Assembly: GCA_035651755.1 (NCBI GenBank)
Contig: DASRFA010000012.1
Coordinates: 1 to 56,374 of the forward strand
Direction: 5' to 3'
From: DASRFA01 sp035651755
GTDB lineage: Bacteria; Desulfobacterota; Binatia; UBA12015
DNA: 56,374 nt
Part shown: positions 27,184-34,745 of the stretch, piece after piece
Layout of the letters: every line of letters starts with the position of its first letter
Position numbering within the stretch: position 1 is the first letter of the stretch
Notes under the pieces: model-generated
What the model was told of the DNA's origin: nothing
Seen by the model: the letters and a program-made list of their open reading frames with translations, nothing else
The model's database searches: none
Translations under genes and position numbers: made by a program

Positions 27184-28346
27184 GCGGGCGCCCCGAAGAG
27201 AACCGCGCTTCCCGGCGAGTAGCCCGGCCCGGCGACGACGAGCGCGCGCTCCACGCGCTTCACCTGACACGTCGACTCGCCGCGGATCTGCCGCACGGAC
27301 TCGTTGATCATCTCGAAGCCGTGGATGTACGCCTCCCCGATGTTGCCGCCGCTCGTGTTGAACGGGAACGCGGCGTCCGGACCGACGAGCCGGCCGCCGG
27401 ACACGAACTCCTCGATGCCGTCGGGCGGCGCGAAGCCCATCTCGCAGAGCGCCATCAGGACCGGCCCCGTGAAGTTCTCGTAGACCTGCGTCACGTCGAC
27501 GTCCTGCGGCCCGCACCCGGCCTGCTCCCACAGATGCTTCCCGACCTGGCGGTAGTGCGCGGAGCCGAGGGTCGCGCCCGAGAACGTGCCGAACGGCGGG
27601 CCGATCCCCGAGGCCGCCGCGACGATGAGCGCCGGACGCCCCGGCAGGTCGCGCGCCCGCTCGGTCGTGGTGACGACGGCGGCCGCCGCGCCGTCGTTCT
27701 CGGGACAGCAATCGTAGAGATGGAAGGGCTTCACGATCCAGCGCGCCGCGTGGTACGCCGCGCGCGTCAGCGGCTCGCCGTGGCGGAGAGCGCGCGGGTT
27801 CCTCTGCGCGTTGGCGTAGCAGGCGAGCGCGATCTCGCAGAGCGCCTCCTGCGAGATCCCGTGGTCGTGCATGAAGCGCGCCGTGTGGAGCGCGCACTGG
27901 TGGGCGGGGGTCAGGATCCCATAGGTCGCGTTCCACGCGAGGGGTCCGGCCATGGACGCGCCGATGCCTCCCGGGCCGCCGGCCTGACCGAATCGGCCGA
28001 ACTGACCCTGCGCGAGCGCGCGGAAGACGACGACGTGACGCGCGTGTCCCGACGTCACCGCCGCGTCGGCGACCTGCACGGCCGCGGCCATGCTGTTCCC
28101 GCCGCCCGCCCACGGGATGCCGGTCCAGCGGAGCTCCTTCAGGCCGAGCGCGCGCGCGAGGCGGACCGGGACGTTCCGCTGGTCGGTGTACGAGACGAAC
28201 CCGTCGACGTCGGCGAGCGCGAGGCCCGCGTCCTCGACCGCGCGCCGGATCGCGATGCACGCGAGCTGGAACTCCGTGTGCGGCGAGTCGCCGCGCCTGT
28301 AGTAGGTCGACTCGCCGATCCCGGCGACGGCCGCGCTCCCGCGCAT
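27180..28346 (-). CDS. Thiolase-like protein without nucleophilic Cys (Ltp2-type)
   Basis: A 388-residue lipid-transfer/thiolase-like protein. Alanine (Ala87, in GGGNSMAAAV) occupies the position where the homologue at 479-1636 has Cys88, so ordinary thiolase chemistry is unlikely. The C-terminal active-site loop is SGGNIGEAYIHG with Tyr340. These traits fit the Ltp2 aldolase group, which uses tyrosines and a DUF35 partner to cleave a beta-hydroxyacyl-CoA side chain. The ATG at 28346 lies 4 bases after the upstream stop; an ATG at 28397 would overlap the kinase gene. The partner DUF35 gene overlaps by 4 bases downstream. Confidence 0.87.
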   Translation of the reverse strand: MRGSAAVAGIGESTYYRRGDSPHTEFQLACIAIRRAVEDAGLALADVDGFVSYTDQRNVPVRLARALGLKELRWTGIPWAGGGNSMAAAVQVADAAVTSGHARHVVVFRALAQGQFGRFGQAGGPGGIGASMAGPLAWNATYGILTPAHQCALHTARFMHDHGISQEALCEIALACYANAQRNPRALRHGEPLTRAAYHAARWIVKPFHLYDCCPENDGAAAAVVTTTERARDLPGRPALIVAAASGIGPPFGTFSGATLGSAHYRQVGKHLWEQAGCGPQDVDVTQVYENFTGPVLMALCEMGFAPPDGIEEFVSGGRLVGPDAAFPFNTSGGNIGEAYIHGFEMINESVRQIRGESTCQVKRVERALVVAGPGYSPGSAVLFGAPA

Positions 28347-28350
28347 CGCC

Positions 28351-29424
28351 TCAGCCGAGGAGCTCGGCGGCGCCGAGGTCGAGGGCGTGGCGGGCATGGC
28401 GCCGCGCCATCGCGACGAACATCTCGTCGCCGCGCTCGGTGCGCTCGACGATCATCGACGCGACCACCGTGACCGTGAAGCCCGCGAAGCTGCCGCGCCG
28501 GTAGTCCTCCCAGCAGTGCCCGAACGGGTAGTTGCGGACGCCCGCCGCGATCAGCCCCTCGTGGTAGGCGCGGACGATGTCGCGCTCCACTTCGCGGCGC
28601 GCTTCGGGGACGAGGCCGGCGCCGAGGAAGTACGCGACGTCCGACAGCGGGTTCCCGAGCGTCAAGCTCTGCCAGTCGACGACCGTGATCCTGGGCGGGT
28701 CCGTCCGTTCGTCGATCAGGAGGTTGTCGAGCCGGTAGTCGACGTGCACGACCGCGAACGGATCGCCGAGCGGCTCGAAGGGCGGCCCGGCGCTGTCCGC
28801 GACGCGGGCGATGATTTCCGCCTCGTCGCGCGCGAGGCGGGCGCCGTAGCGCTCGAGGAACCCGGCGAGCTGCGCCCGGTAGAGCCCGCGCACCATGTCG
28901 ACGATCATCTCGTTCGGCTCGCCGAGCCAGTCGATGCCGCGGAAGGACGGGTCGCACCAGCTCGGCGCGTGGAGGCCGACGAGCTCGAGCACGGCCGCGC
29001 GCGCGACGGCGGCCGAGCCGCCCGCGAGCTGATCCCCCTGCGCGGCGGGGGCCATGTCCTCGAGGAGGAGAGCGAAGTCCGGACCCTCGCCCTCGATCGC
29101 CGCGTAGTAGCAGCGCGGGGTCGCGATCCGGAAGCGCGGCTGGAGCTCGCGGTAGAACGACACCTCCTTCAGGAAGTTCCGGAGCGCGACGCCCGTCGCC
29201 CGGCTCGTCGGGTCGTCGGACGGGAACTTGCCGACGAGGCTCCGCGGCGTCGTCGCATCGCCGCCCGACACGTCGAGCGCGAAGCGGACGCACTTGCCGA
29301 TCTGTCCGGTGCCGACGCGCGTCGCCGTGAATCCCCGCACGTCGGCGTTCGCGTGGCCGGCGTCGCGCAGCCGGTCGGTGAGCCACGCTGCGGTGATCGT
29401 CTCGGGGGTCGGGATGCTGCTCAT
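28351..29424 (-). CDS. APH-family (aminoglycoside phosphotransferase-like) kinase
   Basis: A 357-residue protein-kinase-like small-molecule phosphotransferase. The catalytic loop is HVDYRLDNLL (HxDxxxxN) and the metal-binding aspartate is in VVDWQS. Proteins of this type occur in lipid and steroid catabolic operons next to acyl-CoA enzymes and are related to ecdysteroid and macrolide kinases. Antibiotic resistance is not implied. It lies between the flavin oxidoreductase (7 bases) and the thiolase-like gene (4 bases) in one operon. It may phosphorylate a hydroxylated intermediate. Confidence 0.88.
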   Translation of the reverse strand: MSSIPTPETITAAWLTDRLRDAGHANADVRGFTATRVGTGQIGKCVRFALDVSGGDATTPRSLVGKFPSDDPTSRATGVALRNFLKEVSFYRELQPRFRIATPRCYYAAIEGEGPDFALLLEDMAPAAQGDQLAGGSAAVARAAVLELVGLHAPSWCDPSFRGIDWLGEPNEMIVDMVRGLYRAQLAGFLERYGARLARDEAEIIARVADSAGPPFEPLGDPFAVVHVDYRLDNLLIDERTDPPRITVVDWQSLTLGNPLSDVAYFLGAGLVPEARREVERDIVRAYHEGLIAAGVRNYPFGHCWEDYRRGSFAGFTVTVVASMIVERTERGDEMFVAMARRHARHALDLGAAELLG

Positions 29425-29431
29425 GCGCCGC

Positions 29432-30499
29432 TCATGCGGCAGGGTTCGAGCCCAGGTGCTCGAACCGGGCGGCGGGGCGGCGCACTCGATACGCGGCGAC
29501 GACGGGCTCGAGCTCCTGCGGGCTCGCGCCGTGCAGGATGACGCCGTCGCAGCCGAGGTCGAACTGCTCCAGGATCTTGGTCACGCAACGGTCGGGTGAG
29601 CCGGTCGCGGCGGGGGCGAGCCAGTCCTCGGGGATCAAGGTCGCGATGTGCTCGAGCTGCTCGGTGGTCGCGAGCTGGTCGATCGCGCCCCGGAACGCCT
29701 TCACGACGTCGTCGTCGCGGAAGCGCCGGAGCACCGCCGGGTCCCAGCGATTCGTCTTGACCATGAGGTCGCCGTAGCCCTGGAGGTAGGTCGCCATGCG
29801 GCCGACCGTCTTCTTGAGCCGCAGGTCGGCGGGGAGATGATCGCCGACGGTCGCGAAGCACGACCAGACGCGCACCTTCGACGGGTCGCGCCCGGCCCTC
29901 TCGGCGGCCCTCTTCGCCGTGCTCGCGCAGCGCGCGGTGGTCTCGTCGGTGAAGAAGGTGTGCAGGACGACGGCGTCGAACGCGCGGCCGGCGAGCTCGA
30001 GCGTGTTCCGCGCGAACGCCGTCACGGTGAGCGGGATCGTCTCGCGATATTCGGGCCCCATCGCGAGGACGGGGTACTTCCCCGCGGGCCCGTCGTGGCC
30101 GAGGACGACCTCCCCGGCCCAGATCCGCCGCATGAGCCCGGCGAAGTCCTCCATCTCGGCGGTCGTGATCCGCGGCAGGCCGAAGGCGTCGAACATGGGT
30201 CCGATGCCGCGGCCGATCCCGAGCGAGAACCGACCGCCCGTGAGCTTGTGCATGGTCATCGCGAAGGCGGCGGTGACCATCGGGTGGCGGGTATTCGAGT
30301 TCGTCGCCGCGGTCGCGATGCCGATCTCGCTCGAGACGGCGCCGACCGCTCCGCACAGAGTCGCCGCCTCCTTGATGTTGAAGCGCTCGGACACGAAGAC
30401 CGAGCCGAAGCCCATCCCTTCCCCGAGCTGCACCTCGGAGATGAGGTCGCGCGGCGTCCGCGGCGCACCCGCGAGCGTGTAGAACGCGAGCTCGTTCAT
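29432..30499 (-). CDS. LLM-class (luciferase-like) flavin/F420-dependent oxidoreductase
   Basis: A 355-residue TIM-barrel oxidoreductase of the luciferase-like family. Recognisable segments are FVSERFNIKEAATL, the TAATNSNTRHP strand and RFSLGIGRGIGPMFDAFGLP. Whether it uses FMN or F420 cannot be told from sequence alone. The ATG shown is the start that matches the family N-terminus; the open frame continues upstream without coding character. It is the first gene of the operon running to the acyl-CoA synthetase. Its promoter region also holds copy C of the shared palindrome. Confidence 0.9.
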   Translation of the reverse strand: MNELAFYTLAGAPRTPRDLISEVQLGEGMGFGSVFVSERFNIKEAATLCGAVGAVSSEIGIATAATNSNTRHPMVTAAFAMTMHKLTGGRFSLGIGRGIGPMFDAFGLPRITTAEMEDFAGLMRRIWAGEVVLGHDGPAGKYPVLAMGPEYRETIPLTVTAFARNTLELAGRAFDAVVLHTFFTDETTARCASTAKRAAERAGRDPSKVRVWSCFATVGDHLPADLRLKKTVGRMATYLQGYGDLMVKTNRWDPAVLRRFRDDDVVKAFRGAIDQLATTEQLEHIATLIPEDWLAPAATGSPDRCVTKILEQFDLGCDGVILHGASPQELEPVVAAYRVRRPAARFEHLGSNPAA

Positions 30500-30642
30500 C
30501 CGTGCCGTCCGATTCACGGTCGCCTCGACCCTGCACGTCGATTCATTCGGCCGAAACTGCAACACGAGCGGCGAACCGCGGTCAACTCCTCGCCGATCCC
30601 GTCTTCTCGCCGTCCGGCAGGAGGCGCCCGCTGCTGGACAAA

Positions 30643-30656
30643 AACATCTAGACGAA
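30643..30656. promoter_or_regulatory. Shared CTAG-centred palindrome, copy C
   Basis: AACATCTAGACGAA, with half-sites AACATCT and TTCGTCT. It is placed in the 232-base divergent region between the minus-strand LLM operon and the plus-strand SDR, 76 bases before the SDR start. It could control both. A run of five A bases lies just before it on the plus strand. Confidence 0.55.
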
Positions 30657-30731
30657 AGACGATGGGCATCGCCGCGCCTCGATCGAGTGGCGCGTGCCGC
30701 AGTTCCGCGGCTCTCGAAGGAGGCGAGCGAG

Positions 30732-31478
30732 ATGAGGACGGTCGTCGTCGGAGCGTCCACCGGGCTGGGGCGCTGCATCGGCATCGGCCTCGCACGCCGC
30801 GGCGCCTCGGTCGCGCTCCTCGCGCGGCGGCGCGATCTGCTGGAGGACGCGGCGCGCGAGGCGGGGGCGGACGCGCTCGCCGTCGCGTGCGACGTGACGG
30901 ACGACGCGTCGTGCCGCGACGCCGTCGCCGAGGTCGTGCGCGGGCTCGGCGGCATCGACGCGGTCGTCTACGCCGCCGGGATCGGCGTGCTGCGCCGCAT
31001 CGAGCAGCTCGACGCGGCGACCTGGCATCGGACGTTCGACACGAACGTGATCGGCGCGTGGCGGTTCACCGCGGCGGCGCTTCCCCACCTCGCCGAAGCG
31101 CGCGGCGTCGCGGCGTATCTCTCGTCGGTGAGCGCGTCGCTCACGCCCCCCTGGCCGGGCCTCGCGACCTACACCGTCACGAAGGCGGCGCTCGACAAGC
31201 TCGTCGAGGCGTGGCGAGCGGAGCACCCGCAGGTCGGCTTCACGCGCGTGATCGTCGGCGAGTGCGGCGGCGGCGAGGGAGCCGCCGCGTCGCAATTCAT
31301 CGCGTCGTGGGACGGACAGCTCATGGGCGAGCTGTTCCCGGTGTGGCAAGCGCGCGGGTTCATCGCCGAGTCGCTCATCGACGTCGACCACCTGGTCGGC
31401 GTCGTGGAGAGCGTGCTGCGCTCGGGCGCGAGCTCGACCATCCCTTCGATCGCCCTGACGCCGCGGCGGCCGGCGTGA
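30732..31478 (+). CDS. SDR-family oxidoreductase
   Basis: A 248-residue short-chain dehydrogenase with a compact N-terminus (MRTVVVGASTGLG) and catalytic Tyr147 and Lys151, with serines at 131-134. GAAGGAGG precedes the ATG. It is divergent from the five-gene LLM operon and shares its palindrome. Downstream it overlaps, by a GTGA junction, the remnant of a thiolase-like gene. It was probably once the first gene of a longer unit. Confidence 0.9.
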   Translation: MRTVVVGASTGLGRCIGIGLARRGASVALLARRRDLLEDAAREAGADALAVACDVTDDASCRDAVAEVVRGLGGIDAVVYAAGIGVLRRIEQLDAATWHRTFDTNVIGAWRFTAAALPHLAEARGVAAYLSSVSASLTPPWPGLATYTVTKAALDKLVEAWRAEHPQVGFTRVIVGECGGGEGAAASQFIASWDGQLMGELFPVWQARGFIAESLIDVDHLVGVVESVLRSGASSTIPSIALTPRRPA

Positions 31479-31759
31479 CCGCGATGGCCTCGACCGGCGG
31501 AACGTCGGCTTCCGAGGCCGTCGTGATCACGGGCGCTGTCGGCATGGGCCAGGCGAACGGCTCGCATGGTCCGCGAGCCGCTGTCGGTGCTCGACATGGA
31601 CCTCCCGGTCGACGGGCCGACGCCTTCGTGCTGACCTCCGCGGAGCGGGCGCGGTCGCTGCCGCATCCCGCGGTGCTCGTGCACGCGACCGCGACCGGCG
31701 GGCGCACGCCGGGCGGGTTCTTCTTCAACTCGCAGGGCGCGCTGCTGCGCCGCGCGTGA
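31475..31759 (+). pseudogene. Decayed thiolase-like gene (internal deletions and frameshift)
   Basis: Fragments of a lipid-transfer/thiolase gene remain. From 31566 one frame reads MVREPLSVLDMDLPVDG. One base is missing near 31611-31618, and the next frame then reads ADAFVLTSAERARSLPHPAV. Together these match the RWVSEPLCLFDNCLETDGAL...SAERARDL region of the intact homologue at 479-1636. The end (GGFFFNSQGALLRRA) resembles that protein's last residues (SALLLRR). About 30 codons at the start and most of the intervening protein are lost or unassignable. The original start is a GTG overlapping the SDR stop codon. A DUF35 partner is absent. Confidence 0.72.
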
Positions 31760-32462
31760 CGCCGGAGCGCTGGCCGTCCGCAGCCCGGGCTTCGGCCGTC
31801 GTCATGCGATGGCCGATCGGCCGGAACACCGCCGCGAGCCAGCGCTCGCGATCGAGGTGCGCGAGCGCGGGCAGCGGATCCGCGAGCGACGCCAGGCCGC
31901 GGTCCTCGTCGTGCAGCTCGAGGAGCACGGCCCAGGCGTACTTCCGCGCGTTGCCGCGGATCTGCTCGTCTGCGAGCGTCAGCAGCTCGGCGCTCGCCAC
32001 CCCCGGCAGATCGGCGAGGTCGGCGAGCCCGCCACCGCGCACGAGCGAGGACTCGAAGCTCGGGCCGTCGCCGTTCGTCGCGTTCGCGAGGACGAGCACG
32101 ACGGTCTTCCGCTCGCTCGTGTCCGTCGCGACGCGCGCCGCCGTCCGGACCGTCGCCCGCCGCCACATCGTCGGAGGCTGGACGGTCGACATGTCGATCG
32201 CCGGGCTGATCGGCATCGCGTCGCTCCCCCTCGCCTGCGCGAGCTGCGCGAGCGCGAGCGCCGGATCGTCCATCTCCCAGATCGTCAGGTGGTCGTGCTT
32301 GCCCGACGGCCACGGGCCCGTGACGCGACGGAAGCGCTGGCCCGCCAGCACGCCGGGTGTCAGGACGCCGTGGCTCAGGTGGTCGGCCGCGTACCAGCGG
32401 TCGAACTCCTCCTCCCGGCCCGGAACCGGATTCGAGAGCGCGAACTGGAGACAGGTCGGCAT
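31725..32462 (-). CDS. EthD/dimeric alpha-beta barrel-like protein
   Basis: A 245-residue protein of unknown function. The N-terminus (NPVPGREEEFDRWYAADHLS) has the pattern of EthD-like ferredoxin-fold proteins that occur with monooxygenases and decarboxylases. A second, weaker ferredoxin-like half follows from about residue 120. It lies 23 bases after the amidohydrolase gene in the same operon, so a role with that enzyme is likely. The last codons overlap the end of the convergent thiolase remnant, and the C-terminal 25 residues look non-conserved. Confidence 0.75.
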   Translation of the reverse strand: MPTCLQFALSNPVPGREEEFDRWYAADHLSHGVLTPGVLAGQRFRRVTGPWPSGKHDHLTIWEMDDPALALAQLAQARGSDAMPISPAIDMSTVQPPTMWRRATVRTAARVATDTSERKTVVLVLANATNGDGPSFESSLVRGGGLADLADLPGVASAELLTLADEQIRGNARKYAWAVLLELHDEDRGLASLADPLPALAHLDRERWLAAVFRPIGHRMTTAEARAADGQRSGVTRGAAARPAS

Positions 32463-32485
32463 CCGGCTTCTCCTCGCGCCGCGCG

Positions 32486-33712
32486 TCAGTCGATCGGGAG
32501 GTTGTAGACGCGCGCAGCGTTCGCGCTCAGCACCTTCCGGCGCTCCTCGAAGGTGAGCTCGGCGAGGCAATCGCGCACCTGGTCGAGCGGCTTCGGGTAG
32601 AGGCAGACGGGATGCGGGAAGTCGGTTTCGAACATGACGTTGTCGACGCCGATCCGGCGGATCGTCGGCGAGATGTCCCGGCCCTCGAACCAGAACGACG
32701 CGTAGATCTGCCGGCTGAAGTACTCCTTCGGCGACATCGACAGCTTCGCGAGGCGGCGCGCGCCGGCTTCGGCGAGCGAGTAGTCGAGCGTCTCGAGGAT
32801 GAACGGGATCCAGCCGAGGCCGCTCTCGACGGAGACGAAGTTCAGCTTCGGGAAGCGCTCGAGGAGGCCGGAGGTGATCAGGTTCAGGATCACCTTCGCA
32901 TTGCTGATGAACATCATCGTGCCGCCGACGGCGAGCTTCTCCTCGGGCGCGAGCGACGGCCACGGCGACTCGCCGTACCAGCTCATCGTGTCCTCGCTCG
33001 CGCCGATGTGGAAGTTCACCGGCAACCGCTTGTCGCTGCAGAATTCCCAGAGGGGCGTCCAGTACTCGCCGCTCAGGTCCTGCATCCCGTTCAGGTGGGG
33101 CTCCGAGTTGATGTTGACGCCGCGCATGCCCATCGCGTGGCACCGCTCCGCCTCCGCGACGGCCCGCTCGATGTCCCACCACGGCAGGAGGGCCATCGGC
33201 AGGAGCCGCTCGCCGGACTCGGCCTGCATCTCGGCCATCGCGTCGTTGTAGATCTGCGTGCTGACGAGACGCAGGTCGGCGTCGACCGGCTCGCGGCGCG
33301 GCGCGCCCATCGGCGCGCGGCCCTGGCCCGCGAAGCCGAGCACGTTCGGATAGAGGATCTGCGCCCAGATGCCGCTCTCGTCGAGCACCTCGAGGCGCTC
33401 CTTGGCGCGCGAGCATCCCGGGTGGACCTCGTCGACCTGCCACTTGCTGAACTCGATTCCGTCGGCCTTCGTGCCGTCGCGGTAGATCACGCTCGAGGCC
33501 GAGCCGACGCCCAGCGAGCGGTTGCCGTCGATCGTCCAGACCCACTGGCCGTCGAGCATCCGCATCTGCGGGACGCGGTCGCGGTACTTCGGCGTGGCGC
33601 GCGAGGTCCAGAGATCGAGCGGCTCGCTCAGGTGGCTGTCGATGTCGATGACCTTGATGCCCTCGACGACGTCCGCCTTCCGGGCGCTCTCCGAACTCGA
33701 TGTCGCACCCAT
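32486..33712 (-). CDS. Amidohydrolase 2 family (ACMSD-like) metal-dependent hydrolase
   Basis: A 408-residue amidohydrolase of the same group as the gene at 20382-21542. The metal-site start is KVIDIDSHLSEP, the central histidine is in NFHIGAS, and the late aspartate is in ETDFPHP. The barrel is complete. GGGGGACGAG precedes the ATG at 33712. It begins a two-gene operon with the EthD-like protein, and a variant of the shared palindrome lies 60 bases upstream. Decarboxylation or hydrolysis of an aromatic or ring-fission acid is the family's usual role. Confidence 0.9.
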   Translation of the reverse strand: MGATSSSESARKADVVEGIKVIDIDSHLSEPLDLWTSRATPKYRDRVPQMRMLDGQWVWTIDGNRSLGVGSASSVIYRDGTKADGIEFSKWQVDEVHPGCSRAKERLEVLDESGIWAQILYPNVLGFAGQGRAPMGAPRREPVDADLRLVSTQIYNDAMAEMQAESGERLLPMALLPWWDIERAVAEAERCHAMGMRGVNINSEPHLNGMQDLSGEYWTPLWEFCSDKRLPVNFHIGASEDTMSWYGESPWPSLAPEEKLAVGGTMMFISNAKVILNLITSGLLERFPKLNFVSVESGLGWIPFILETLDYSLAEAGARRLAKLSMSPKEYFSRQIYASFWFEGRDISPTIRRIGVDNVMFETDFPHPVCLYPKPLDQVRDCLAELTFEERRKVLSANAARVYNLPID

Positions 33713-33771
33713 CGTCTCGTCCCCCGTGCGCCGCGGCGATCGCAGGCGGCGGTCCACGTGGCCTGCGCTGA

Positions 33772-33785
33772 ATCATCTATACATG
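33772..33785. promoter_or_regulatory. Shared palindrome, variant copy D
   Basis: ATCATCTATACATG inside the longer inverted repeat ATCAT-CTATAC-ATGAT, 60 bases before the ATG of the amidohydrolase. One half-site (ATCATCT) fits the consensus AACRTCT well and the other is poor. It is listed as a weaker member of the set. Confidence 0.4.
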
Positions 33786-33805
33786 ATCAGCCGCGTCCGC
33801 GGCTG

Positions 33806-34624
33806 TCATCGCGGGCGGCGGTGATCCGGCGGCCGCGTGAAGGCCTCCTGGGCAGGTCGTGCCGGCGCCGGAATGCCGGCGACGAACTTCTCGATCATCG
33901 CGACGACCTGCGCCAACGCGAAGACCTGCACGAAGTGACCGCTCACCGCGACGCGGGCGACCCAGGTCTCCGGGCGAAGCCGCTCGACCGCCGCCGAATC
34001 GAAGCGCGGCCGCGACGACCCGACGTAGAGGAGCGGCGCTCGGCACGCCGCGAGCACGGGCGCCGCGTCCAGCCCGGGGAACTGCGCGAGGAGCGCTTCG
34101 GCCACCTCGTTCGGAGCCGCGAGCATCGCGGACACGAGCGCGTCGGCTTGCGGGCCCGCCTCGCGCGGCAGGAAGTACGCGTTGCGGACGAAAGGCTCGA
34201 TCGCCCGGCGGAACCCGCGCTCGCTCACCTCGCGAGAAAGCGCGGCATACGCCGCGCGCCCTTCCGCGTGCGGTGGAAGCGCGCCGTCGAGATTGACGAC
34301 GGCTGCGATGCGATCGGCGCAGGAGCCCGCGACGTGCACCGCGACGACGCCGCCCATGCTGTGACCGACGAGGACCGCGTCGCGGAGGTCTCGCCACCGG
34401 CAAAACTCCGCGAGACCACCGGCGAGCCCGTCGAAGGTCGGCGCGACGTCGCCCAGCGGCGTCGTCCCGTGTCCGGGAAGATCGACCGAGAAGACGCGAT
34501 GGGTGCTCGCCAAGTGCTGCGCCAGCGCGCGCATGTGTGACCGGTTGCCGCACCAGCCGTGGACCAGGACGATCGGCCGCCCGGAGCCCCCCGCCTCGTC
34601 GAACGACAACCTCGCTTCCGGCAT
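33806..34624 (-). CDS. Alpha/beta-fold hydrolase
   Basis: A 272-residue alpha/beta hydrolase: oxyanion loop HGWCG at 22-26, nucleophile Ser89 in GHSMGG, and a late histidine in SGHFVQVF. It is divergent from a Baeyer-Villiger-type monooxygenase gene 121 bases away. BVMOs make esters or lactones, and linked hydrolases commonly open them, so an esterase or lactonase role is likely. The frame stays open upstream of the chosen ATG, but that part would run into the monooxygenase gene. Confidence 0.9.
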   Translation of the reverse strand: MPEARLSFDEAGGSGRPIVLVHGWCGNRSHMRALAQHLASTHRVFSVDLPGHGTTPLGDVAPTFDGLAGGLAEFCRWRDLRDAVLVGHSMGGVVAVHVAGSCADRIAAVVNLDGALPPHAEGRAAYAALSREVSERGFRRAIEPFVRNAYFLPREAGPQADALVSAMLAAPNEVAEALLAQFPGLDAAPVLAACRAPLLYVGSSRPRFDSAAVERLRPETWVARVAVSGHFVQVFALAQVVAMIEKFVAGIPAPARPAQEAFTRPPDHRRPR

Positions 34625-34701
34625 GCGCCGAATCAAACCGAGCGTCCGGCGGAGTTCAATCGCACGCGGCCGCGCGCTGGAAGACCAGAGCGCCGCCGGC
34701 G

Positions 34702-34707
34702 TATAGA
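34702..34707 (+). promoter_or_regulatory. -10-like element of the BVMO gene
   Basis: TATAGA, 38 bases before the ATG of the monooxygenase and AT-rich for this DNA (GTATAGAAAA). No good -35 hexamer is visible at standard spacing, so the promoter call is tentative. Confidence 0.3.
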
Positions 34708-34745
34708 AAACCCGTGCGGACCGACCCGCGCCGACTGGTGGCGTC

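Noticed and set aside
28351..29424. Aminoglycoside resistance gene
   Set aside because: The kinase motifs fit the APH superfamily, but the operon is catabolic and the sequence lacks the features of known resistance enzymes. A small-molecule kinase is more likely.
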